64,000 bases of DNA from Notospermus geniculatus. Lineage: Eukaryota > Nemertea > Pilidiophora > Heteronemertea > Lineidae. Both the position numbers and the translations under genes were made by a program. Where the stretch lies: the NCBI GenBank assembly GCA_002633025.1, contig NMRB01001002.1:1-64000 (forward strand), written 5' to 3'. Below are positions 50,999 to 61,363 of this stretch, in pieces. How positions within the stretch are numbered: the first letter of the stretch is position 1; the number at the start of each line of letters is the position of its first letter. A model generated the notes under the pieces. The model was not told the DNA's origin and searched no databases. It worked only from the letters and a program-made list of their open reading frames with translations.

Positions 50999-51924
50999 TA
51001 TAACTATGTCTATTTGCTTTACAGGTTGAATTGCGCTGTCACCACAAAACAATTCCCAGATCCTCGACAGCTGATCAGCGTAGAGCTTCCAAAAATACCA
51101 ACTGTGAGGCAAGTCTGAAGATGTTGATAATGAAAGATTCTATGACTCGAAGGAAGGGACCCTACAGGTACCTTGTCATCAAATAAGATGAATAATTTCT
51201 CACAATTTCTCTCAATTACAACAAATACTTGCCTACAACGTATTGCACTGCCATTGCCCATTTGTTTATGTTTGGCAAACAGCAGTAACGTTCAGTCAAG
51301 TCAATTCACTTTTATTTGGAATACAAACAGAAGAAGCATACTTTAGGTTTGGCTTGTTGGTTGTTGGAAAAAAAGAGTGTAGCTTGCAATTTTTGAAGTT
51401 CAAACTCTCTGTGCTATGTACATGAATTCCTTTGTTTATCCACACAGGTCGCCGGATCCACACCTCGCTGACAAGCGCTTGGTGGTTGATCTTCAGTTCA
51501 ATCATAACCACCCAATCATGGCAGCAGATGCTCTTCGCTTTCGTGATGTGTCTCAAACTGTCAGGGACAAACTGTTGGAGTTATTCAAGCAGGGTTATTC
51601 GCCTTCGAAGGCTCTTGAGCTCCACAAATATGACCTTCAATTAGAATATGAAGATGACTATGTCCTGAAGAGTGGTGATCGGTCAGTCTGTCCTGACCTT
51701 CAGTTTTGCTACAGGTAATATTCCCATGACACCCTAATACTTCAACCTGCAGGGGAATTGCTGTAGATTACCTTTGATTTTTATGTAATCTGTTGGAATG
51801 TTTGGAACTTTCTTTACCTTGCCTATCCATAAAATGATTGACTGATTCTGCTCTGTCCTTCGATCACTCTACACCATGTTTTTGGAGAGAATATAGATAC
51901 TTGATACTTGGGTCTTCATTTCAG

Positions 51925-53027
51925 GTTGTACTATAAAATCTTCAAGACGGAGTATGGTGAACCGAAAGGGGAAGAAGTGCTTCAAAGGTTGGAAAAGAAG
52001 CTCGCCGACTACAATAGTGCGACTGGTTGCAAAAGTGCTGGGATCGAAGTGGTTGGAGAGAAGGATGTAACTGTGGCTATTGTCACCCCTCTAATGCGGC
52101 GGGTGCATGAACATATCAAACACTCAGGTGAACTTGCATTCATCGATGCATCTGGGAATATGGATAGGCAAGGATGCCGTGTTTTTTTAGTGTTAACCCA
52201 CAGTTGTGCTGGAGGTCTGCCACTTGGAGTACTCATTACCACCAGCGAGAGTACAGAAACAATCACACACGCATTTTAACTCTACAATTCTCTGCTGGAT
52301 GATAAGGCATATTACGGTAGAGGACTGAATGGACCAGAGATTATAATGACAGATGATAGTGCAGCTGAAAGACAGGGACTGCAGTCTGTTTACCCAAATG
52401 CTGTTCTGCTTCTTTGTGTCTTTCACGTTCTGCAGGCCTTCTGGAGGTTTTTGTGGGACTCAAAGAATAGTGTGCGAAAGGAACACCGACCTACCATTCT
52501 TTCACTGCTCAAGGGGATGGTGTACGCGGAATCTGTAGAATCACTGGAGGAACGATATGAAGAAGTGAAGACAAATGATGTTGTTCTTCGCTATGAGAAT
52601 GTTGCCAAGCATTTAGATGGAATCTATTCACGCAAGAAAGAATGGGCGTTGTGTCATCGTTCTGATATGAACATTCGTAGTAACAACACAAACAATTATG
52701 CTGAGGCAGGGATGCGTGTCCTAAAGGATCAGATTCTGGAACGCACAAAGGCCTACAATGTAGTCCAACTTGTAGACTTTATGATTACAAGGCTGGAGTC
52801 TTATTTTGAGAGGCGTCTGATTGATATTTGTAACAATCGGTTAGATCGTGCTTTGCAATCTCGGTTTCTTCCTTATGTGCAAACAGGCAACAAGATCGAT
52901 GCAGATCGGATAGTGCGTACCACTGCCAGTGAAGATACATACTCAGTTCCCAGTGAGAAGGATGGTGATGAGACCTACACAGTAGATATGAGTATTGGTG
53001 CATGCACTTGTTGGATGGGAAAAACAG
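51925..53027 (+). CDS. MULE core exon
   Basis: Starting in phase after RLYYKIFKTEYGEPKGEEVL, this exon contains the whole catalytic core and the first two SWIM cysteines. One stop (52277-52279) splits it. Codon use on both sides of the stop is equally protein-like, so a single C-to-T or similar change is the likely cause. Confidence 0.85.
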
Positions 53028-53205
53028 GTAGAGATCTTCTTAAAGGGGGACCTTGTGGAAAAGTTCTGCAATTTTTCCAATATTTTCATTGTATCTCCTG
53101 TACAGTTCAGAGGTCCTTTTACCTTGCAAGTAACTTGAAATCCTGCCCTGACATTATATCTACCAGCCACTTTCTCCATCTAATCTCACTGTATGTCTAT
53201 TTCAG

Positions 53206-54131
53206 GTGGACCCTGCAAGCACCAGTATCTAGTGGTCAAGAAGTTTGGTCTGTCTTCATGGAATTTTATCCCTGTCAGTGATGCATCAATGCGTTGCCTT
53301 ATGTACCGAGTTGCAACAGGCAGTGCAGAAACACCTATGGAAGAATGGTTTCAGTCACTACGAAGGCCTCCAGCTTCTGGTGTTGCAGAAGACGCCTCAA
53401 ATGACATGGTTGCCCCAGATGTTCAGGCAGATGTGGAAGACACAGCTGAGAATGAAATTGAAAACGGACGTCAGGATCAGTCAGTTAACTCTGTGGATTC
53501 CCAAGTTGATGTAGTGTCGCATTCCACAGATGCAGTGGACAGTTCGACCAAAGTTACAGACAACTTGTTGAGCTCCCTTCATTTGCAGCAGAGATTGCAA
53601 AATCAGTTTTGTCTCCGTGATATTAGTAATAGGCCTACACTTTCACGAAACAGGGAAACTGCTGAACCAGCTACCACAAGCAGTATACTGATAGATGAAC
53701 TGAAGGGTGTTTTCTGTAACTTTGAAAAATGCTACCTTGAAAACCAAGAGTACTTCGAGAAACCTTTGCGAACATTTGTGAAACAAGCTAATTCCCTTAG
53801 AACAAATTCTGCTCTTGTATCCGCTTTTGAGTGCTTCGGAAAGTACTCGGGGGCTGCCACAACAACCTTGGGCAAAAGGAAGAAAGGGAAAGGTTTGGTC
53901 AGCTGTAAAACTATTGGTGTACAGCCGACTGCACTTGCTAGAAGAAAGATCATGGGAGGCAGCAAACACCGTCTCGGTAGTGGTAGGCCTTGTTCTGAAA
54001 ACAAAAAGTCAGGATTGAAGAGGAAGACCCCACTTTCTTCTCAGATAGTGCCACGAAGGAAAGCACCTCATGACTTGTCGAGATGTGTGAACAACAATGA
54101 GGCCTTGGGCAAGACTCATTCAGCGAAGTAA
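53206..54131 (+). CDS. MULE last exon: SWIM end and polar tail
   Basis: It begins with the two bases that finish TG, then GPCKHQYLVVKKFGLSSWNF. It is followed by about 280 residues of acidic and Ser/Thr-rich sequence with basic patches (GKRKKGKG, KSGLKRKTP) that could serve nuclear import. The stop is at 54129-54131. Confidence 0.85.
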
Positions 54132-54339
54132 TGAGAAGCTGTTGACATTTTCTAGGAGGCAATATCCAACATTCAGTCAGCTGAGTGGGTGAGGACTAGA
54201 ATAGAATCAAAGTGTTGAGAAAATAGGTTTTATTTTCGCGAAATTTTTATTTTTATTTTTCTGGCTTTCTGCAAAATCAAGTTGCTGAAGGTATCTCGTT
54301 GGTTAAAATTACTTAAATTTTTATGTTTAAATCTATTAA

Positions 54340-54775
54340 AGATAATGTATCACGACTTCATTGTTTATGTCACGTCAAAGGGAGGGAGGTCGATACTTAC
54401 TAATAAAAGGGAGGCAATGAACGGAGCCAAGAGTTATTGAATGGTTATCTCCATTGCTATAATATAATAAATATAGTTGTGGCAAGATACCTGACCATGA
54501 AATTGTAGTAAAAACAGTATTAGAGGGAATATAATGGTGTAGTGTGTCACATTTACATTCAATGTTTGTAAACATGGATGTTTACATTATGTTATTTTTG
54601 ACTTTTAGGACATGCCAACCCACCAAATTGAATATTTTCAGTATCAAAATAATTCCTAGAGGGGCATGCCACCAACAAATTACTCACAAGACAAAGAAAG
54701 ACTGTACATAAACAAACAAAATGTAAATAAACAATGATTTTCGTGGCCCGCGAAAATATCCGTGATATATTATCT
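54340..54775. mobile_element. TTAA-target MITE (family 3), longer copy
   Basis: TTAA at 54336-54339 and 54776-54779 flanks AGATAATGTATCACG and CGTGATATATTATCT. It is inverted relative to 7113-7360, with about 190 bp extra (TATGTCACGTCAAAGGGAGG to GTGTAGTGTGTCACATT). Confidence 0.85.
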
Positions 54776-55239
54776 TTAATTTTTTATGTTTAAAAGTAAC
54801 TGACTTTTTTATTTGTTATAAAATGCTCCATTTCTACTTTTGTTTTTAATTTTAAAAATAAATGAGTGATAAGGAAAAAATGAGTTGACTATTTCTCCTA
54901 ATGTCAAAGCTACTCAAGTTTATAGGTGCAGTGCCACCTATAAGAAGCTGGCAATATTTTGCCCTACTCATATAGTCCCTTTAATTTTGCTCAATTGCTT
55001 CCATTCCTGTTTTCCATTCCTATTTTCCATACTCGAGTGGTTGATGTTCACACAACCATTTCATGATTCAAATTTACCACGTCATGATTCAAACTTCGCG
55101 CCAATAGTGCCAGTCACGAAAACTACCGAAAGTACCCGAAATGAAGTTGAAAACACCGAAGTGTGCTCCACTTGTCGATGTAAACATATCCACGTGTCAA
55201 TGCAAACATGAAATTATAAAGTCGGCTGTGATTGGTTAA

Positions 55240-55442
55240 TGGATAATTTATTCGGGAAAAATGTGGTGGGAATAAAAATTTCGCGACCCGGGTCGAGCCC
55301 ACCTCCTGTTGGGGGGTTCGGCCCGGATAAAAGTAGCACCGTGCCGAGCCCAACCGTGCCGTGCCGTGCAATCCCACTTTTTTTGCCGAGGCATGCCCGA
55401 CCAGGGTCGAGCACGGTTGTAAACTCGTAGTGTAAAAGGGGC
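55240..55442. repeat. Right terminal inverted repeat of the MULE
   Basis: It runs GCGACCCGGGTCGAGCCC to GTAGTGTAAAAGGGGC and mirrors 47847-48020 over most of its length (CACCTCCTGTTGGGGGGTTC, then GGCCCGGATAAAAGTAGCAC). Confidence 0.78.
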
Positions 55443-55712
55443 TTAAATGTGCAGTGTCGTTGATTTGGCACCGCCCGATGCAACAGTAAAATTGCACCAG
55501 TCAAATTGTAATTCCCAGACAATAATTGTACTCTTGCACCATTTTTGTAATCCATGGCAAAGTACATTCAAAGACACTGCAATTGTGTTATCCTTTGTCA
55601 GAATTAGTTTTGGAAGCCCGGATGACAGTGGATAAATTGATTTAAGTATAATTGTATGTGGAGTTTGCACCTCTTATGCTCGTTATAGGACATTTGACAT
55701 TATTTAACATTC

Positions 55713-55718
<6 letters not shown>

Positions 55719-55793
<75 letters not shown>

Positions 55794-55893
55794 GATAATG
55801 ATAATGATAATGATAATGATAACGATAATGATAACGATGATGACAATGATGATGGTAGCCTAATGATGATTGATGATGATGATGATGATGATA
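55719..55893 (+). repeat. Microsatellite (AAT)n, (AATGAT)n, (GAT)n
   Basis: About 15 AAT units grade into about 12 GATAAT units and then GATGAT runs. Confidence 0.97.
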
Positions 55894-56020
55894 AATAGGT
55901 ATTGGATCAGGTCAGTATACAGGAGAGATCTATGGGAAAATAGAGTGTATACTAATCATCATTTCCAGTTGTTAGAGGAGGGTTAAATTGTTACAAATAA
56001 TAATAATGCGAGTTCTTATT

Positions 56021-56600
56021 GTCACAAAATTCGTCCATGGTCTTGTTCTTTGGGGAGAAAGGGGTTAAATCCCACACCTATGATTTGTATGAAATAGATA
56101 TGTGTGTCAGGTTGTGGTCTGGGACCCTTATCGAAAGGGTCCCATTGTTGAAGTGTCAGGGATTAGGAACCCTTTATTTTTACTCTAATAAGAGGATTTA
56201 TTTTTCCCCTTTGTACTCTGTAATCCTAAGGGTCTGTGTGTGTGTGTGGAAAATTTGTCAGAACCAGATAAGAAGCCCAGGGGTTAAGGTGGTTGTGTAC
56301 ATTTATTTTATACGTGTACTTTTATTTCAAAAATACTGTCACAAAATTCGTCCACGGTCTTGTTCTTTTGGGAGAAAGGGGTTAAATCCCACACATGATT
56401 CGGGTTGTGGTCTGGGACCCTTATCGAAAGGGTCTCATTGTTGAAGTGTCAGGGATTAGGAACCCTTTATTTTTACTCTAATAAGAGGATTTATTTTTCC
56501 CCTTTGTACTCTGTAATCCTAAGGGTCTGTGTGTGTGTGTGGAAAATTTGTCAGAACCAGATAAGAAGCCCAGGGGCCAAGGTGGTTGTGTGCCTCCCCT
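56021..56600 (+). repeat. 317-bp tandem duplication
   Basis: GTCACAAAATTCGTCCATGG begins a unit repeated at 56338; both carry ACCCTTATCGAAAGGGTC, TAATAAGAGGATTTATTTTT and a GTGTGTGTGTG run. The second unit runs on into CGTGGAAATAAAATCCGTCT. The AATAAA and the repeat layout recall LTRs, but primer-binding and polypurine sites are not evident. Confidence 0.8.
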
Positions 56601-57478
56601 CGTGGAAATAAAATCCGTCTCCTGTAAAGAATTGAAGCAGGAAACCTAGAAAGATTCCGTCTGAGATATGAGACAGACGAATATGTCTATGTGAATTAGA
56701 CCTTCTAGGGCGTTGCTATCGCGTAAGTTAAATAAATCCTCCGTATTGCCGGGTTCCGATTTTCCTTTTGGTTGCCCACTATTCTCAGGCTGGTTTTTTT
56801 TCTTTGTTGTTATAGCTCCTCCCCACACCGTTGGTGCTTGCTCGAGGGAACTGCAATAAGGCTACAGGCCCATTTACGCTGTCGAAGGCAAGACGCCTCG
56901 TTACGATTTCGTCCCGTCATCGGTTTTGCATGGTACTGATGATATGGTCATGCCCAGTGTTTCGTCTGATAGAATTGTTGTGAATGGGAACGACAATCGG
57001 TCGCGGATATAACGAAGAGGTACATGTAACGGATGCTGCATTCCTGAATTAGAGACTAGTGTTCATTCCACGGCAAGAAACCTTTGTATACATGTAAACT
57101 TCCTTATTTCAATATATAGACCCCTTGCTAAAATCCCCGGATTGGCGCTTCCGGGTATACGCAGTGCAGAAATGTGCCGTCGATGCATGCCACTGAGCAT
57201 TTGATGCCAACAAAATCGCCGAATTCTCGGTTACTGAGCACCTTTGGGTGATCTTGAAACTCCTTCCATTCAAGTTGCCAACAAATAAAAGCATTTGTGG
57301 CTTCAATTTTGACAAAATCGGCCAGTTTGGTGAGTTATCAACATTTTCAATCTCATCTGCTGAGGTCAAGGTCATCTGACGATATCAACGATAAGTCGCA
57401 GACCAGAAAACGGCACAGCCTCGTCTACAGAATATTTTAACATGTTCAAAGACGAATATGATGAACCTTGTCCCCGAT
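56601..57478. other. Nothing recognised
   Basis: I see no exon or clear repeat. A minus-strand open frame at 57109-57375 has no known motif. Confidence 0.3.
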
Positions 57479-57483
57479 GATTC

Positions 57484-57558
57484 TCTGTGGCACAATCGGG
57501 ACGCGCTTGGCCATTAAGCGAGAGCGCCGGGTTCGATTCTCGGCGGCTCCATTTTTTT
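57484..57558 (+). tRNA. tRNA-like sequence (pseudo-tRNA or SINE head)
   Basis: It contains a box A-like TGGCACAATCGG and a box B GGTTCGATTCT with normal spacing. A T-arm stem is CCGGG/CTCGG, an anticodon-like stem is CGCTT/AAGCG, and a T8 terminator follows. The 5' acceptor strand does not pair with CGGCTCC and position 33 is not U, so it is not a working tRNA. Confidence 0.45.
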
Positions 57559-58162
57559 TCTCATCAACTTTTTGCCGTAATGCTTTTTCTCATTGTTTTC
57601 CCATTTTTTTGAAGTGATGCCACCACACGGGAAATGTCCTTTTTCCTTCTCCGTTGCTAATTTAGCCAGATCCTGCTCTCCACTTACTTGCCTTCTCAAT
57701 CTCATCACCAGCGACCTGGTTCAACCCCTCAGGGCAAACATGACAAAGGGCGTTCCGTTAGGGCTCTTTAAAACTCCTCGTCTCATTGCATTTGTTTCTT
57801 CTAGGTTTAAATAATCCAACAATGGGAAGACAATAATCCAGCGATGGGAAGACATGATGTATGCGTCTTTCCGCATTGCCGAAACAGGAGGAGGGCCCCC
57901 GAAAGGTACACTTTCACAGCAAGATATGTTGATGATGAATCATCAACACGCGTACATAACACGTGAACAAAAACAAAACGGCTATGTGTTTCCACACAGC
58001 TCACAAGTGAAAGCAACAAGAGTTTGCAGTAACCAACAGTAACAGCGTTTTAATGGAAAAAGGGCACTTTTAGCGCCAAAAAATAACAGAAATTAAACGA
58101 AACAAAACCTGTTTATAAATCAAATAAAACTTACTTAGCATTTATGTTTGCTTCCCCCACAG
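57559..58162. other. No gene recognised
   Basis: It includes a local direct repeat AATCCARCGATGGGAAGACA near 57810-57855 and otherwise unique-looking sequence. Confidence 0.3.
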
Positions 58163-58463
58163 GCACAAAGAGGATTTTGAAGACAACAAAGTTACATTCT
58201 GGTCATTCAACGACAGTAACGAAGTTCGATGAACGTCGATTGTTAAACGCAGAATCTCGGATTTCGAGTTAAAACGTTCTTATCACCGCATATGCAGCAA
58301 TCACTTCGCGTACCTCAGGCCAACCAAAGAGTCTCCATACCCAACGTTGTACCTGGACAAGTACGACAAACGTCACCACGAGGAAGCGAGGCGTGTACGG
58401 CAGAAGCTCAATATAAAGAGGAAGGTGATGGATGAGTCTGATGACGAGGTACAGCCAGGCCCA
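58163..58463 (+). pseudogene. THAP-like domain fragment joined to gag
   Basis: After an acceptor (CCCCCACAG) the frame reads HKEDFEDNKVTFWSFNDSNE, meets one TGA, then SYHRICSNHFAYLRPTKES, PYPTLYLDKYD and a basic stretch RRVRQKLNIKRK. ICSNHF fits the C-x2-H half of a THAP zinc finger, and PTLY fits the PTLF that closes that domain. The first two cysteines are not visible. The frame runs without a break into the truncated gag at 58464. It could be an exon of a P-element-like or host THAP gene into which the Gypsy fragment inserted. Confidence 0.4.
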
Positions 58464-59852
58464 GAGTTTAGGAAACAGTTTTTTACAACACGTGTTGAGA
58501 GTGGTGAAACACCAACCCAGTACATGACAAGGTTGTCTAGGTTGTTTGATAAGTGGGTGCAAAGTACAAAGATTGAGAAGAAGTATGACAATCTGGCTGG
58601 TCTGATGATAAGAGAACAATTTTTGAGGCGTTGTCACCCAGAGCTGTGTGCATATTTGAGAGAAAAGAAGTTGACTGATGTGACTGAAATGGCCAAGACA
58701 ACACAAAGGTACTTAGATGCCCATGGGGGTACAATGTTTGAAACCAAGCCAGCTAGTAAGCGTAAGGAACAAGCCTCTAAGGCCAAGTCCGATGGTAGCA
58801 AAGTGAATTTTGGAAAGCGTGACACTGAGAAAAAAGTGTGTAGCATCTGTAAGAAAGGAAATCATAAAGAAAGTGACTGTTGGTTTAAAGATAAGGGCAA
58901 GGGCTCTGGTAGTAGTTCGAATGATGGTGTCAAGAGATGTTTTCAGTGCAACAGTCCTGACCATGTAGTCAAAGACTGTCCTGAAAAGAAGGTGGTTGGG
59001 TCAGCTGTGGTAGAGACTGGAGAGGGCAAACGCCAGTGCAAGTGTGTAGAGTTCCACTCTGCTAGTGCTTGTATTAAAGAAGTGTTGAGGGATATCCCAG
59101 ACTTGGAGGGTGTCAGCAATGTTGTACAAACTGATGGTGAAATGCATTTGGTACACGGTTGCGATTGTGATAGTGATGTGAATATTTGTACCTGCCTACA
59201 CTTACCCATATCTGAGGCAAAAGTTAATGGTGTAACGGTCAAGATGATGCGTGACACCGGGTGCAGTAGTGTTGTTGTCAGATCAGGCCTTGTTAAACCT
59301 GAGCAGTACACGGGTCATTTTAAAGACTGTGTGTTGATTGATGGCACTGTCAGGCGTTTACCAGTAGCTGAGATCGAAGTCGATTGTCAGTATTACGTTG
59401 GTAAAGCTGAAGCATTAGTGGTGAAAACACCTGTTTTCGACCTCATAGTGGGAAACGTTTGCAGGCCTACGGGAAAACATGCTGAACAAAGTGACAGGGG
59501 ATTGAATGTAGAAATAAGTGTTGAAGGTAAAGAGTGTGATCAGGATGTCCAATGTGAAGGTGCAGAAAGGGACGGTGGCGAATTAGTTGGAGTGAGAGAA
59601 ATGTTCATGGAGAATGAAGCTTGTCGGGACACCATTGAGAATGAATTTGAGGAAAGTGATAGTGGGAAGGTAGAAATGATAGATGAGGGTTGCCGAGTGC
59701 AGATAGATGAGTCAAGTGATGGTAATGGGAATGAGATTAAGATAGGAGCTGGAGTAGTTACTCGAGGTCAGACAAAGGCCGGGAAGAAACAGAAAAGTAT
59801 TGGAAACTGGTTGGAAAACACAAAGCACGTGAGACAAAAAGTGGGTGTGTGA
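58464..59852 (+). pseudogene. Gag-protease of Gypsy copy 1 (N-terminally truncated, frame broken)
   Basis: The open frame begins at an ATG in upstream DNA (58347) but element sequence starts at 58464. Gag capsid-like helices include TPTQYMTRLSRLFDKWV and LREKKLTDVTEMAKTTQRYL. Two zinc knuckles follow: CSICKKGNHKESDC and CFQCNSPDHVVKDC. The aspartic protease has the active site MRDTGCSSVVV and a later DLIVGNV. The 82-bp loss at about 59791 shifts the frame and causes a stop at 59850; in copy 2 the frame continues into integrase. Confidence 0.85.
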
Positions 59853-61357
59853 GTTTTGAGGTCAGACGTGGGGTGTTGTATAGAATTTTTGCTCCGAGTA
59901 GTGGGAAAACCCCTGTTAAACAGTTAGTGGTTCCTGAACAACAACGACAGCAGGTTTTGCAGGTTGCACATGATGGGTTAATGAGTGGTCATTGCGGTAT
60001 AAGGAGAACGACTGAAAGAGTTTTGTCAAATTTTTATTGGCCAGGTGTCAGCTCGGATATAACCCGATACTGCAGATCTTGTGATTTGTGTCAGAAAACA
60101 GTGCAAAAAGGTAGACAAGGCGTTGCGCCATTGATAAGTATGCCAGTCATAACTGAAGCATTTCAGAGAGTAGCAGTAGATCTGATAGGGCCTATTGTGC
60201 CTTGTTCCGAGAGGAGACATAGGTACATTGTCACGGTGATCGATTATGCCACAAGGTATCCGGAGGCAACAGCCTTGAAGAAAGTTGATACAATAACTGT
60301 TGCAGAAGCACTAGTTGAGATTTTTACACGCTTAGGTTTTCCTGAGGAATTGTTGTCCGACAGAGGGAGTCAGTTTATCTCTGAGATCATGAAGGAGGTA
60401 GAGCGGTTATTGTCAATAAACCATTTAGCAACCACGCCCTACCATCCGCAATGTAACGGATTGGTAGAACGCTTCAACGGTACGCTCAAAACAATTCTCA
60501 AAAAGTTGACAAGTGAATGTCCTAAGCAGTGGGACAGGTATTTGCCTGCCGTGCTTTACGCATATCGATCGACTGTACAAGAAAGTACGGGTTTCAGCCC
60601 ATTTGAGTTGATGCTAGGGAGGAAAGTTAGAGGTCCTCTTGAGATACTGAAAGAGTACTGGACCAAAGAAGAATCTGAGGTCAAAGAGAGACCCATATAT
60701 CAGTATGTTGTTGAATTGAAGCAAAGATTGCAGGAAACATGTAGAATTGCACAGGAAACGTTGTGCAAAGCGCAAAAGACGCAAAAAATGTATTTTGATC
60801 GGAAATCCAGGCCCAAGAAGTTAGAAATAGGGAGTAGAGTGTTGTTGTTACTTCCGGTGAAGAAAAATAAGCTGCTGTTACATTGGAAAGGTCCATATGT
60901 GGTTGAAGAGAAGTTGAGTCCAGTGAACTACAGAATTAGGGTAGGAAAGAAAACTAAGAATTTCCATGTAAACATGTTGAAACCGTACATTGAAAGGTCT
61001 GATGCCAAGGTTGTAGATGAAAACGAGTCACAAGACTCCAAAGTCACAGAAACTGATTCAGACGGTCTGGGTAGCGAGGTTGATCAGATTGGTTCAGCTT
61101 TGGTGGTGAAAGATGGGTTTCCTGAGGATCGTGGCACTATTGACACAGAGATAGTCAAGGTATGCCCACTTGGTGTTGATGCCCAGTCTATCAATGATGT
61201 AGTAGTGAATGAGGCACTAACTGAAACGCAAAAGAAGGAAATTCATGAATTTACAACAGAGCCGGGGTGTACGGACCTTGAAAAGCATGAAATCAGGTTA
61301 ACCACCAGTGAACCAATCAGAGCAAAGTCGTATCCCATTCATTTGAAAGTTATGCCG
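58464..61357 (+). mobile_element. Ty3/Gypsy retrotransposon, truncated copy 1 (gag-PR-IN-RT order)
   Basis: The copy starts in mid-gag and ends at the very start of the RT domain, where copy 2 begins. No LTR is present on either side. Integrase lies before RT, the order of the Gmr1-like group of Ty3/Gypsy elements. It has an 82-bp deletion against copy 2. Confidence 0.85.
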
Positions 61358-61363
61358 AGTTGA
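59849..61363 (+). pseudogene. Integrase plus first residues of RT, Gypsy copy 1
   Basis: The HHCC zinc-binding part is VAHDGLMSGHCG with CRSCDLCQ. The catalytic core triad is in VAVDLIGPI, LLSDRGSQF and GLVERFNGTLK. A GPY/F module is seen in HWKGPYVVEE with NFHVNMLKPY. About 90 residues further on, LTETQKKEIHEF and KHEIRLTTSEPIRAKSYPIH mark the start of an RT domain, cut at 61357. The order IN then RT is clear. Confidence 0.88.

Larger units (their letters stand above)
49722..54131 (+). pseudogene. MULE transposase with SWIM zinc finger (spliced, lightly damaged)
   Basis: The exons are 49722-49930, 51025-51167, 51448-51714, 51925-53027 and 53206-54131, with matching phases. The order is an N-terminal DNA-binding region (FYPKEYKHYVCSF), then LRFRDVSQTVRDKLLELF, and a MULE catalytic core with the D-D-E residues in FIDASGNMD, IIMTDDSAAE and NNTNNYAEAGMRVLKD, plus CVFHVLQAFWRF. 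A SWIM finger reads CTCWMGKTGGPCKH, completed across the last intron, followed by a long polar tail. Lesions are a frameshift near 49869 and a TAA at 52277 in place of a residue between THAF and LYNSLL. Otherwise the frame is open, so decay is recent. A domesticated host gene is the alternative, but the flanking MULE-like inverted ends favour a transposon. Confidence 0.85.
48367..55442 (+). mobile_element. Mutator-like (MULE) transposon with transposase gene
   Basis: The left end is GCCCTTTTTACACTAAG and the right end (inverted) GCCCCTTTTACACTACG, both followed by CGTGCTCGRCCC-type sequence. Just inside both arms the same non-terminal sequence appears in inverted orientation: GATTGGTTAATNNNTAATTT and GTGGTGGGAATAAAAATTTC, at 48700-48765 and 55216-55265. 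The transposase gene fills the interior. Nested insertions are a TTAA MITE (48916-49267), a Tc1/mariner element in an intron (50003-50998) and another TTAA MITE (54340-54775). I found no clear 8-10 bp target duplication. Confidence 0.68.

Noticed and set aside
56021-56640. The 317-bp tandem pair as LTRs of the Gypsy element
   Set aside because: No primer-binding site, polypurine tract or TG...CA ends are evident, the copies are adjacent rather than flanking, and gag lies 1.9 kb away with unrelated DNA between.
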